This document shows, one piece after another, positions 1 through 7,977 of a stretch of 64,000 nucleotides of DNA. The stretch comes from Bacteroidales bacterium UBA6192 (GTDB lineage Bacteria > Bacteroidota > Bacteroidia > Bacteroidales > F082). Below the pieces are notes generated by a model. The model did not search any database, was not told the DNA's origin, and worked only from the letters and a program-made list of their open reading frames with translations. The translations under genes and the position numbers were made by a program. Where the stretch lies: assembly GCA_002422725.1 (NCBI GenBank), contig DITE01000007.1, forward strand, positions 17,862-81,861, written 5' to 3'. Positions within the stretch are counted from its first letter, which is position 1, and each line of letters starts with the position of its first letter.

Positions 1-1015
1 AACTTCGCAATTGCTCGCTATCGGTAAAGCCTGTTCTTAAATTCTCCATGTCACCAAAATAAAGACCTAGTCTGGCTTCATTCATAAAGTCATTTAACAC
101 TTCATGATCGCTAAGGTCTGGAATATTCAATATGGTTTCTGATCCACCCATGAACTCTGATAAAAGCCGACTATTGATTGCTTGCAGTCTTTCCACATCC
201 AAAAATATGACTGTATTTAGCCTTTCTGAATCAACAATTATTGGAAACTCAATTCCAAGTGTTACGGTCTCTAAGGAAAGCTGATCCCTGAAGGCTGATT
301 TTAATTGCATTTCGGCAACCAATTCTTTCATTCCTTCTTGCTCGTTCTTGAGTTTCTTTTTGTCGAGATAACTCAATACGGGTTTGTTCTGGGACAGAAT
401 TGCAGATTGCATGATGTTTAATGCCAGGATATCATGGGCATCTTCCAGTTCGGGATACTGAACGTCAGGGTTTGCCTCAGTGAAGGTAGCAATGGCATTC
501 ATATAACTCATGAGGATGTCATCGTGGTTGCGGATTCGGGCAATGGCATTCTGAGCCTGATTGAGATAGGTAATCACCGGAACATTTTCGTTACTGTCGA
601 GTGAAACAACCAGGTTAAGGGCATACAACACGTCCTTTCGTGCTGTTTCGAGGTAAACCTTGAAACTGTTCAATGCATTGTAATATGGATGGTAAATCTT
701 ATCAAACTCCTCCACTTTAATGGTTCTGCTAAGCACCATATCCACATCAGAGGCGTTTTTAATCGACAGGTAGTAATAATACAGCAGATACTTTTCATAC
801 TGAGCACGCTTCACGGTGTCTTCAACAAGTTCGTTTCGCAGCAATATGTCGTCCTCCGTGATTTTTACATTCCGGAAACGGTCAACTTTACCGATTGATC
901 CTGCCAGATCCTCATTGCTTGTTTTCGGAATATCAACAAATAGGGCAATAAGAACACCAATGATCAGGCTAAGTACTGCTAAGAGTACCGTCTGCAATAC
1001 AGTGAATTTTTTCAT
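1..1015 (-). CDS. Membrane-anchored protein, paralogue A (3' end off window)
   Basis: This frame opens at ATG 1015 and is still open at base 1, so the C-terminus lies outside the window. About 338 codons are visible, and the last visible residues (SEQLRS) align with the final residues (SENLR) of the neighbouring paralogue, so probably only a few residues are missing. The N-terminus (MKKFTVLQTVLLAVLSLIIG) is a basic start followed by one hydrophobic segment, so I infer an inner-membrane anchor with an extracytoplasmic helical body. Residues from about 36 onward (KVDRFRNVKITEDDILLRNE) are nearly identical to the upstream copy at 1072-2091, showing a tandem duplication. I recognise no enzymatic motif. 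It is the last visible gene of the ECF sigma/PrsW operon and may be a regulated or sensing component; that role is inference from position only. Confidence 0.8.
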   Translation of the reverse strand, partial: MKKFTVLQTVLLAVLSLIIGVLIALFVDIPKTSNEDLAGSIGKVDRFRNVKITEDDILLRNELVEDTVKRAQYEKYLLYYYYLSIKNASDVDMVLSRTIKVEEFDKIYHPYYNALNSFKVYLETARKDVLYALNLVVSLDSNENVPVITYLNQAQNAIARIRNHDDILMSYMNAIATFTEANPDVQYPELEDAHDILALNIMQSAILSQNKPVLSYLDKKKLKNEQEGMKELVAEMQLKSAFRDQLSLETVTLGIEFPIIVDSERLNTVIFLDVERLQAINSRLLSEFMGGSETILNIPDLSDHEVLNDFMNEARLGLYFGDMENLRTGFTDSEQLRS

Positions 1016-1071
1016 TGTTTAAAGGGATAAGTTTAAAACTATATAAAGTTGTTCCTTAAAGTGAAGTGGAT

Positions 1072-2091
1072 CTACCTTAGATTCTCACTACTGTTAAAAA
1101 AAGAGCCAATTTGCTCCATGTCAGATACGAAAAAACCTAGTCCTTTGGTTTCGCTCATAAATGCCTGAAGTTGTTCCTGATTGCTAAGGTTCGACATGTT
1201 TTGCAAGGCTTCTGATCCCAAAAATGCAATTGAATTGAATTGCTCCATATTATTTAACACAAAACCCTGCAATTGCTCCATGTTGCGCACAATTAAACTT
1301 GCCCCCAGCAATTGTTCATTATTTACCAGGGCGAGTCTTTCAGCATCAAAGGCAAACTGATCCATCATCGCATCATTCAGATTATTTTCAGAAGCAAGCT
1401 GCTTGATTTCTTCCTTCCCGTTCATCAGTTTCTTCTTGTCCAGATAATTCAATACAGGTTTGTTCTGGGACAGAATGGCTGACTGCATGATGTTCAATGC
1501 CAGGATATCGTGGGCATCTTGCAGTGCAGGATATTGAACACCCGGGTTTGCCTCAATAAAGGTGGCAATGGCATCCATATAATTCATGAGGATGTCGTCG
1601 TGGTTGCGGATTCGGGCAATGGCATTCTGGGCCTGATTGAGATAGGCAATCACCGGAACATTTTCGTTGTCGTCAATTGAAAGAATCAGGTTAAGGGCAA
1701 ATAAAATATCGGTACGGGCAGTCCCGAGATACACTTTGAAATTACTCAATGCATCATAATAGGGATGGTAAGATTTATCAAACTCCTCAACGGTAATCGT
1801 TTTGCTCAGCACAAGTTCCACATCGGAAGTTGTTTTTAAGGACTGATAATAATAATACAGCAGATACTTCTCGTATTGAGCACGTTTGACGGTGTCATCC
1901 GCAAGTTCGTTGCGCAGCAGAATGTCGTCCTCGGTAATTTTAACATTCCGGAAACGGTCAACCTTACCAATTGTTCCGGCAAGATCTTCACCCGAAGGTG
2001 GCTCACTTTTGGTGGCAAAGCCAATGATAAATCCAACCACCAATGAGGCGAAGGCAATGATAATGATTTGGGTTAAGCTTACTTTTTTCAT
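1072..2091 (-). CDS. Membrane-anchored protein, paralogue B
   Basis: A 339-residue protein of unknown function. It begins MKKVSLTQIIIIAFASLVVGFIIG, a short basic region then one transmembrane helix, and the rest is predicted outside the cytoplasm. The body is mostly helical and polar, with a Tyr-rich stretch (YEKYLLYYYYQSL, about residue 73) and a conserved block around LNQAQNAIARIRNHDDILMN. The C-terminal third contains repeated MEQ-type phrases (NMEQLQGFVLNNMEQFNSIA, then SDMEQIGSFF). It is a tandem paralogue of the gene at 1-1015, separated from it by 56 bp. It follows the anti-sigma gene by 74 bp on the same strand, so it is probably co-transcribed with the sigma/anti-sigma/PrsW set. I do not recognise the family. 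It could be an accessory sensor for the sigma system or simply part of its regulon. Confidence 0.85.
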   Translation of the reverse strand: MKKVSLTQIIIIAFASLVVGFIIGFATKSEPPSGEDLAGTIGKVDRFRNVKITEDDILLRNELADDTVKRAQYEKYLLYYYYQSLKTTSDVELVLSKTITVEEFDKSYHPYYDALSNFKVYLGTARTDILFALNLILSIDDNENVPVIAYLNQAQNAIARIRNHDDILMNYMDAIATFIEANPGVQYPALQDAHDILALNIMQSAILSQNKPVLNYLDKKKLMNGKEEIKQLASENNLNDAMMDQFAFDAERLALVNNEQLLGASLIVRNMEQLQGFVLNNMEQFNSIAFLGSEALQNMSNLSNQEQLQAFMSETKGLGFFVSDMEQIGSFFNSSENLR

Positions 2092-2165
2092 GTTTGAGAG
2101 TTTTATGGGTTTTACTTTGATTTAATTTCTTTCCTTTAATTATAGTTATGCAGACAAAAAGTTGG

Positions 2166-2924
2166 CTATTTTTCCAAAAAAAGTTGTTTCATTGTCAAAA
2201 CTGATTGATTTTGTGATGCTTTTATATTTATAGCCTTTTGTTGATCCTGTTTCTTCTCGAGGACAATTTGAAAAGTGGTGATTCCCGATGCAGTAAAATA
2301 AACCGATCCGGGATCAAAACTACTTGAGCGCGCCCCATCGGCAGAAATATAGTCAGCGGTTTTCAGTAAAAAGTCTGATTCATCAAAAGTCACCTCCAGC
2401 AGCACCTCATTTTTAGCATCGATCATGAAATTCAGGTAGTTCAACTGGCCAATCTGATAAGGCACCATCGTGATCATTGCCTGGTTGTTAACATATGATA
2501 AACCCTGCTTCGGGCTGGCAACCATGCTGCCCGAAAGCAATTCGGTGTTTGGTTTGGAGCTCTCCGCAAAAAAAATCCAGGAAAAGGTAAACCCTATTAA
2601 TATTCCAACAGTCATAATGAATGCAAAGCGCACAGGAGCCGGTCGGTAAAGGCCGCCGAAGGGGTTCTGTAAAGGAGATACTGTGCTGTTGCGCTGGCTT
2701 CCGTTAACAATTTTCTGCATTACTGAACCCGACACATCAATTGACTCTTGTGTCTGCAGCTGTGAATTCAGTTTGTTTTCGATGTCGAGCAAACGCAAAA
2801 ATGCTTCGCGCTCTTTGTCGGAAGCATCGAGCATCTTGTTCAGTACTTCCTCCTCATCCGGAGTAATTAATCCGGCGATTTTTGCTCTCTTAAGCTTATT
2901 TAATTTTCTGTTTCTGAACCACAT
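2166..2924 (-). CDS. Putative single-pass anti-sigma factor
   Basis: 252 residues: a cytoplasmic N-terminal region of about 97 residues, one transmembrane helix at about 98-118 (FAFIMTVGILIGFTFSWIFF) and an extracytoplasmic C-terminal domain. The N-terminal part is charged and helical (LITPDEEEVLNKMLDASDKE), as in anti-sigma domains, but I see no HxxxCxxC zinc motif, so it is not a classical ZAS protein. It starts 28 bp after the ECF sigma gene, the usual sigma then anti-sigma arrangement. A PrsW-like protease is encoded two genes upstream; in Bacillus subtilis PrsW cleaves the anti-sigma factor RsiW, so this membrane protein is the obvious candidate substrate. The anti-sigma call rests on topology and position rather than a diagnostic motif. 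Confidence 0.65.
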   Translation of the reverse strand: MWFRNRKLNKLKRAKIAGLITPDEEEVLNKMLDASDKEREAFLRLLDIENKLNSQLQTQESIDVSGSVMQKIVNGSQRNSTVSPLQNPFGGLYRPAPVRFAFIMTVGILIGFTFSWIFFAESSKPNTELLSGSMVASPKQGLSYVNNQAMITMVPYQIGQLNYLNFMIDAKNEVLLEVTFDESDFLLKTADYISADGARSSSFDPGSVYFTASGITTFQIVLEKKQDQQKAINIKASQNQSVLTMKQLFLEK

Positions 2925-2952
2925 GATACAAAATATTTATCTTTAAGGGCAA

Positions 2953-3480
2953 TCAATAATAACCCGATTCCTCCAGTTTCTCCTTCAGTTGCAAACGTGC
3001 GTCATACAGGCGCGATCTGACTTTTTTCTCCGGAATTTCCAGTGCAAATGCTATCTCTCTGTAAGATAGTTGTTGGTAATATTTCAAAACGACCACAGCT
3101 TTATATTGATTTTTCAGTTGGTCCACGGCTTTCTTCATCAGGGCATCCGTTTCGGACTTTTGTTCATCTGTTTCAGCCGACATATTGATTAATTGTTCCA
3201 TTCCAACATACTTTTTTTTCTTCTTCAGATGATTCAATGCCATATTGATTGCAATCCGGTACAACCAACTAAAAAACCTGTGGGAAAACCGGAAAGTTGG
3301 CAGCGCTTCGTAGGCCTTTACAAAAACAGCCTGAGTCATTTCTTTCGCCTCTTCCCTATCATGCAACATCCGCAGAAAAAGATTGTAAACCGGAACCTGA
3401 TACCTGTTAACCAATATTGCGTAATCATTGACAGATCCATGAATTACCATCCTGATGATGTCATAATCCTCTTCATCCAT
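2953..3480 (-). CDS. ECF-family RNA polymerase sigma factor
   Basis: Sigma-70 family protein of the extracytoplasmic function group, binding core RNA polymerase and selecting promoters in response to an envelope signal. Region 2 is visible (ILVNRYQVPVYNLFLRML, then EEAKEMTQAVFVKAYEALPTF and FFSWLYRIAINMALNHLKKK). Region 4 follows (VVVLKYYQQLSYREIAFAL with EIPEKKVRSRLYDARLQLKE). I chose ATG 3480 (MDEEDYDIIRMVIHGS), which gives about 175 residues, the normal ECF length. The frame extends to a TTG at 3543, but no ATG lies in between. It sits directly before the putative anti-sigma gene and after the PrsW-like gene on the same strand. Regulation by sequestration and proteolytic release is inferred from that layout. 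Confidence 0.92.
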   Translation of the reverse strand: MDEEDYDIIRMVIHGSVNDYAILVNRYQVPVYNLFLRMLHDREEAKEMTQAVFVKAYEALPTFRFSHRFFSWLYRIAINMALNHLKKKKKYVGMEQLINMSAETDEQKSETDALMKKAVDQLKNQYKAVVVLKYYQQLSYREIAFALEIPEKKVRSRLYDARLQLKEKLEESGYY

Positions 3481-3580
3481 CGGTTGATTTCTGCTCTCTT
3501 TCTGCAGGGTGTTGTATATGTTATTTTCCTCCGTTTTCACCAATTACCATTTAGGTTGTTAAAAGTTGGTTTTCTTCTGA

Positions 3581-4576
3581 TTAATTTTTTAATTGATTTA
3601 GTTTCCAGATTTCCCGATGTTTCATTCTTACCAGCGGTTGCAATGCCAGTTCTCCAATTTTTCCAATTTGCCTGCGCAGTTGTTTCAATTCTTCGAGTTT
3701 GGCACCAATATCAGGTTCAACAATCAGCGGAAACCCATTCTCCTTTAGCATCATGTTGCGCTTGGCTTTGATGCTAAGTTCCAGATAAACACTGATATAA
3801 TTGTAGAGATCGACTATTGCCTCGGAGCTAAAGTGTTTTCGTAATGACATCAAGTAATCCCCGGCTTTCGTGTGGGCAAATTTACCCTGCTGCATCATCC
3901 TTAGCAACTCCACTTCATGGCTGAACTCAATTTCGAGCCAATCCTGCAAACTGTTGTTGCTCTTTTGAAAAACAAGCATAAATACGAGTGGTAACACAAT
4001 AAAAATAAGCGCTGTTTGGATATATGGGTTCAAAAAGAAATGATTGAAACCACTATGCAGTATTATGGCTGTTAAAAAACCCGGGATAACTGCCAGAATT
4101 AAATGCTTATCACGCTGTATGCCATCAATAAGAATGATAGCAAATAAAGCCGTGCAGCCGCCATGCATCAAGGCAGTGCCGAAACCACGAAGTATCCAGA
4201 CTACTAACCCTGGCTGATGACCAAGAGCAAACATATAAAAAACGTTTTCGGCCAGCGCAAAACCTGCTCCTGCGGCAAAACCATAGACAGCTGCATCCAC
4301 TGCAAAGCCAATCTTTTTCCTGCTGATCAGAAAAAATACAATGAGTATTTTGCTCAGTTCTTCGGTAATCGGAGCAAGATAACGGCTGAATGTTGCAAAA
4401 CCAATTGTCAGCTGACTGTTCAGCCATGTGTTGAGGTAATATGAAATCAATGCTGAAATCACTCCCCAGAATATGCATAATCCAAGCCTGCTTTTGCTCA
4501 CCAGTTTAAAACTGTCGAGCAGAAACAAACCTGTTAAAAACAGTAAAACCGGCAAAATACTGAACACGATATGCAT
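3581..4576 (-). CDS. PrsW-like intramembrane metalloprotease
   Basis: Polytopic membrane protein of the PrsW family (related to the CAAX/Abi-type proteases). The family signature is present: paired glutamates in YLAPITEELSKILIVFF, a third Glu in GFALAENVFYMF and a His in GFGTALMHGGCTALF, each inside or next to a hydrophobic helix. Several further transmembrane segments follow, then a soluble helical tail of about 120 residues (from about LEIEFSHEVELLRMM). The frame is open up to 4669, but that region overlaps the STAS gene and is not hydrophobic; ATG 4576 (MHIVFSILPVLLFLTGLFLL) starts directly with a membrane helix, so I prefer it (331 residues). In B. subtilis PrsW performs site-1 cleavage of RsiW. 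Next to an ECF sigma/anti-sigma pair, the same role is likely here. Confidence 0.88.
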   Translation of the reverse strand: MHIVFSILPVLLFLTGLFLLDSFKLVSKSRLGLCIFWGVISALISYYLNTWLNSQLTIGFATFSRYLAPITEELSKILIVFFLISRKKIGFAVDAAVYGFAAGAGFALAENVFYMFALGHQPGLVVWILRGFGTALMHGGCTALFAIILIDGIQRDKHLILAVIPGFLTAIILHSGFNHFFLNPYIQTALIFIVLPLVFMLVFQKSNNSLQDWLEIEFSHEVELLRMMQQGKFAHTKAGDYLMSLRKHFSSEAIVDLYNYISVYLELSIKAKRNMMLKENGFPLIVEPDIGAKLEELKQLRRQIGKIGELALQPLVRMKHREIWKLNQLKN

Positions 4577-4604
4577 GATCAGGAAGGCTTTGTGATCATG
4601 ATTG

Positions 4605-4931
4605 TTACTGGGATGCTGACTGCAGGTCAGGATAAATGGCAAATATGCTTGAAAAACCCGAAATATCAAATATTTCGCGAATGGTGGGCTGCAAATTGCA
4701 CAGCCTTAGTTTGCCTGCTGTAGCGGTTAGTTTTTTCTGAGCCATTAAAAACACCCTAAGGCCCGAACTGCTGATGTAATCGAGCTGGCTGCAATCGACC
4801 ACCAAATGGGCATGTTTTTCGGTCAATGGTAAAAGACTGGCTTCAAATTCACCAGCCGTGATGGTGTCGATGCGCCCCTGAACCCCAATAATGGCCGTGT
4901 TGCCTGAAATTGTTACGTTTACTTTCATCAT
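4605..4931 (-). CDS. STAS-domain anti-sigma factor antagonist-like protein
   Basis: A 108-residue single-domain STAS protein of the SpoIIAA/RsbV type. It has the typical start (VNVTISGNTAIIGVQGRIDT) and the loop with the phosphorylatable serine (CSQLDYISSSGLRVFLMAQK). In such proteins the unphosphorylated form binds a serine-kinase anti-sigma partner; no such kinase is encoded nearby. It is the first gene of the minus-strand operon, 28 bp before the preferred PrsW start. Two in-frame ATGs (4931 and 4928) are possible. Its pairing with an ECF sigma and PrsW is unusual, because STAS antagonists normally work with sigma-B/sigma-F-type partner switches. It may instead act on a distant kinase or phosphatase. 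Confidence 0.9.
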   Translation of the reverse strand: MMKVNVTISGNTAIIGVQGRIDTITAGEFEASLLPLTEKHAHLVVDCSQLDYISSSGLRVFLMAQKKLTATAGKLRLCNLQPTIREIFDISGFSSIFAIYPDLQSASQ

Positions 4932-5018
4932 CTTTAATTTTTGTGTTGGATATAAAGGATAGATATTAATGAATGCAATGGATTTGAATCTGGGTTACTC
5001 ATAAAAATATACCAACAA

Positions 5019-5043
5019 ATTATTTGATAATCAATTATTTGAT
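5019..5043. repeat. Short direct repeat ATTATTTGAT x2 upstream of the STAS operon
   Basis: The ten bases ATTATTTGAT occur at 5019-5028 and again at 5034-5043, one and a half helical turns apart, about 90-110 bp upstream of the STAS start. This spacing suits a dimeric regulator site, but in AT-rich intergenic DNA it may be chance. The rest of 4932-5414 holds no gene I can support. Confidence 0.3.
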
Positions 5044-5414
5044 CAGAGATAGTTTGTATATTTACAATGAATAAATCTATCATTCACAGAAATTACACAA
5101 CTCCTCTAAGCTTTTAAACTGAAAATCTGTCGAAAGTTAAGGAAAAAAATCTGGTTTCCTACTAAATACACCAATTAGTTTGAAAGAAATATTTGGCAAT
5201 TGGTATGTCAGTTGATTTGTTCTTACCTGCCCAAGACGTTTTACGGATTGGTTGAGTTACAATAAGGGGGGGCAAGCTGGAGTTTATGCCGGAGGACGAG
5301 CGGGTGAACACCTGAATTTAAGCGATAGTTCCTATTCAATTTAGTCGTAATGAAATCTGCATTTCGCAATGAATATTTCATCGTCTTTCACTTTATATCA
5401 GTCTGTGTTCAACA

Positions 5415-5509
5415 TCAATTCTGTTTGTCTTGTGTGCAGCACTTTTGCAGCCTATCAAAATTAAACATTATTCTCACCTCCAACATATTGCTTTAATTGA
5501 TTAATAATT
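5415..5509 (-). repeat. Leader repeat copy A (no downstream gene)
   Basis: This is the leftmost of four copies of a leader sequence. It overlaps the end of the propeller gene (stop at 5493) and runs to 5415. On the minus strand it contains GGAGGTGA (5474-5481) and, six bases later, a complete 17-codon mini-ORF (5415-5468, MFNFDRLQKCCTQDKQN). In copies B and C the repeat ends at the ATG of a propeller gene; here sequence similarity stops at that point and no third propeller gene follows. Confidence 0.8.
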
Positions 5510-6695
5510 TCTGTCTAAGTTTTGATCCATTTGTGACGAATTCTATAACATACATACCCTGTTTAACCGAGGAAATATCTATCATATTTGATTGTATTTC
5601 TTTGTGGAGAACATTTTTCCATAGACAATCATAGATGTTTAATTCTTTAAAGGATTCGATGTCTTCTGTTTTAATAAAAAGCTTATTGGTAGCCGGGTTG
5701 GGATAAAAAACAACTTCATGTTGGGCAATATTCTCATAAATTGTTACAGGTTCTAAAGTTCTGAATAAGTCTGCATAAACGAAATATGAAACGGCATATA
5801 GTTGACCTTCCGGGTGAAAAGCTACACCCTGAAAGTACTTTCCGGTCCAATTTGGAGTTACTTCATTCCATGTCATGCCATTATCATAAGTGCTGAAAAT
5901 CCCATTTTCACTTGCTGCAGCAACTTCATCATACTCATTTATCGATAATGATAAAATATAATGGTTATACAATACAATATTCCAGGTTTGGCCATCGTCA
6001 ACTGATTTGTAAATTCTACCCGTACCCATTGTCCAGTGGCCTTTTGTTCCGGCATAAATCTCATTTTCTGAGGTTGTAACAATAGAGGAAACAAAATGGT
6101 AATTCAAACCAGCCAAATACCAAGTTGATCCACCATCGTCTGATTTATATATACCACCAGGGCTTACATCTCCGTTATAACTAATGCTACCCGCAAAAAG
6201 ACTTCCTGAGGTATTTCCAGTTATGGATTCTACAGATTCAGTGTTAGACAAATCCAGAACTTCTGTCCAGCTTACTCCTCCATCAGTTGAGCGAAATATA
6301 CCACCAAAGTTTCCAAAGAAGATATAGCCATTTTCAGATTCATATATGGAAATAATATTAGATGCTTCTTCCGTGATATAGAGCAAATCCCAACTATTGT
6401 TGCCTTCGTATTTAAATATACCTGAACCTGTACCGGCAAACAAATTGCCTGAAGTAGAAACATGAATACTCCAAATCGGATATTGTCCAAGCCCAATGTA
6501 TTCCCAGCTTGCGCAATGATCATTTGAATGATACACCCCATTGCCTGTCGCAAGATAGATATCATTGCCATAAAAACAGATTGTCCCTGCCCCAATTGTG
6601 TCGGGTAATGTCACCTGTTCCCAGTTGTATTGCGCATATGCGGTCAATTGAGTAATTATGATAAGGCTTAGAAATATGTATTTTACAGTTTTCAT
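5493..6695 (-). CDS. Secreted beta-propeller protein with T9SS sorting domain, copy 1
   Basis: A 400-residue exported protein. The start at ATG 6695 gives a signal peptide (MKTVKYIFLSLIIITQLTAYAQ) and the same length as the neighbouring paralogue; the frame extends to 6740 only through a non-ATG codon inside the leader repeat. The body is built of BNR/sortilin-type blades with recurring phrases such as GVYHSNDHCASWEYIG, GIFRSTDGGVSWTEV, GIYKSDDGGSTWYLAG and GRIYKSVDDGQTWNIV. The C-terminus is a T9SS type A domain (VVFYPNPATNKLFIKTE, ending KLRQKLLIN), so the protein should be exported and cleaved or anchored at the cell surface. Function beyond a surface-exposed propeller is unknown. It arose by tandem duplication with the 6775-7977 gene, including the upstream leader, with a period of about 1.28 kb. 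Confidence 0.92.
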   Translation of the reverse strand: MKTVKYIFLSLIIITQLTAYAQYNWEQVTLPDTIGAGTICFYGNDIYLATGNGVYHSNDHCASWEYIGLGQYPIWSIHVSTSGNLFAGTGSGIFKYEGNNSWDLLYITEEASNIISIYESENGYIFFGNFGGIFRSTDGGVSWTEVLDLSNTESVESITGNTSGSLFAGSISYNGDVSPGGIYKSDDGGSTWYLAGLNYHFVSSIVTTSENEIYAGTKGHWTMGTGRIYKSVDDGQTWNIVLYNHYILSLSINEYDEVAAASENGIFSTYDNGMTWNEVTPNWTGKYFQGVAFHPEGQLYAVSYFVYADLFRTLEPVTIYENIAQHEVVFYPNPATNKLFIKTEDIESFKELNIYDCLWKNVLHKEIQSNMIDISSVKQGMYVIEFVTNGSKLRQKLLIN

Positions 6696-6696
6696 A

Positions 6697-6791
6697 TCAA
6701 TTCTGTTTTTCTTGTGCTCAGTACTTTTACAGCCTATCAAAATTAAACATTATACTCACCTCCAACATATTGCTTTAATTGATTAATAATT
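6697..6791 (-). repeat. Leader repeat copy B
   Basis: Second copy of the leader, between the stop of propeller copy 2 and the ATG of propeller copy 1. It keeps the strong GGAGGTGA followed by ATG at 6750. The mini-ORF is cut to MFNFDRL by an in-frame TAA (6727-6729) where copies A and C have CAA. The 3' part (CAACATATTGCTTTAATTGA) is shared with copy A because both also cover the end of a propeller gene. Confidence 0.85.
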
Positions 6792-7977
6792 TTTGTCTAA
6801 GTTTTGATTCATTTGTGACGAATTCTATAACATACATTCCCTCTTTAACTGTGGAAATATCTATCATATTTGATTGTATTTCTTTGTGTAGAACCTTTTT
6901 CCCCAGACAATCATAGATATTTAATTCTTTAAAGGATTCGATGTCTTCTGTTTTTATAAATAGTTCATTTGTAGCCGGGTTGGGATAAAAAACAACTTCA
7001 TGTTGGGCAATATTCTCATTAATTGTTACAGGTTCTAAGGTTCTGAATAAGTCAGCTTCTTCGAAATGTGAAATAGCATAGAGTTGACCCTCCGGGTGAA
7101 AAACTACTTCCTTATAATAACTTCCAGCCCAATAGGGTGTAATATTGTCCCAGTTTATGCCTTTATCATATGTGCTGAATATCCCATTTTCGCTTGCTGC
7201 CGCGACTTCATCATACTCATTTATCGTTAATGATAAAATATAATGGTTATACAATACAATATTCCAGGTTTGGCCATCGTCAACTGATTTGTAAATTCTG
7301 CCCGTACCCATCGTCCAGTGGCCTTGTGTTCCGGCATAAATCTCATTTACAGAATTTGTAACAACTGATGAAACAAAATGGTTATTTAATCCAACTAGAG
7401 ACCATGATTTTCCACCGTCATCAGATTTATAAATACCCCCCGGACTAACAGCTCCGGAATAACTTGTGCTACCCGCGAAGAGTATTCCCTCATCATTTTC
7501 CGTTATGGATTTTACAACTTCCATGTACAACAAATCGAGAACTTCTGACCAAATTGAACCTCCATCGGTTGATCGATAAATACCCCCCCAATTACCAAAG
7601 AAAATATAACCACTGTCAGATTCATATATGGAGATAATATTAGATGCTTCTTCTGTTATATAGAGCAAATCCCAATTATTATTGCCTTCGTATTTAAATA
7701 TTCCTGAACCTGTACCGGCAAACAAATTGCCTGAAGTAGAAACATGAATACTCCAAATCGGATGTTGACCTAGCCCAATATATTCCCAGCTTGTGCAAAG
7801 ATCATTTGAATGATACACCCCATTGCCCGTCGCAAGGTAAATATCATTGTCATAAAAACAGATTGATCCTGCCCCAATTGAATCGGGTAATGTTACCTGT
7901 TCCCAGTTGTATTGCGCATTTGAGGTTAACTGGGTAATTAGTATTAGAACTATAAATATGTATTTTACAGTTTTCAT
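6775..7977 (-). CDS. Secreted beta-propeller protein with T9SS sorting domain, copy 2
   Basis: A 400-residue paralogue of the preceding entry, co-directional and separated from it by 79 bp of leader repeat. It has a signal peptide (MKTVKYIFIVLILITQLTSNAQ), then BNR-type blades with Ser/Thr-D-D/G-G-x-x-W motifs (YRSTDGGSIWSEV, YKSDDGGKSWSLV, YKSVDDGQTWNIV), and a C-terminal T9SS type A domain (FYPNPATNELFIKTEDIESF, ending KLRQKLLIN). Most differences from copy 1 fall in the middle blades (for example NLLYMEVVKSITENDEG-type residues against copy 1) and in the blade just before the sorting domain; the N-terminal 140 residues and the sorting domain are nearly identical. That pattern fits recent duplication or ongoing gene conversion. 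Ligand or substrate is unknown. Confidence 0.92.
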   Translation of the reverse strand: MKTVKYIFIVLILITQLTSNAQYNWEQVTLPDSIGAGSICFYDNDIYLATGNGVYHSNDLCTSWEYIGLGQHPIWSIHVSTSGNLFAGTGSGIFKYEGNNNWDLLYITEEASNIISIYESDSGYIFFGNWGGIYRSTDGGSIWSEVLDLLYMEVVKSITENDEGILFAGSTSYSGAVSPGGIYKSDDGGKSWSLVGLNNHFVSSVVTNSVNEIYAGTQGHWTMGTGRIYKSVDDGQTWNIVLYNHYILSLTINEYDEVAAASENGIFSTYDKGINWDNITPYWAGSYYKEVVFHPEGQLYAISHFEEADLFRTLEPVTINENIAQHEVVFYPNPATNELFIKTEDIESFKELNIYDCLGKKVLHKEIQSNMIDISTVKEGMYVIEFVTNESKLRQKLLIN

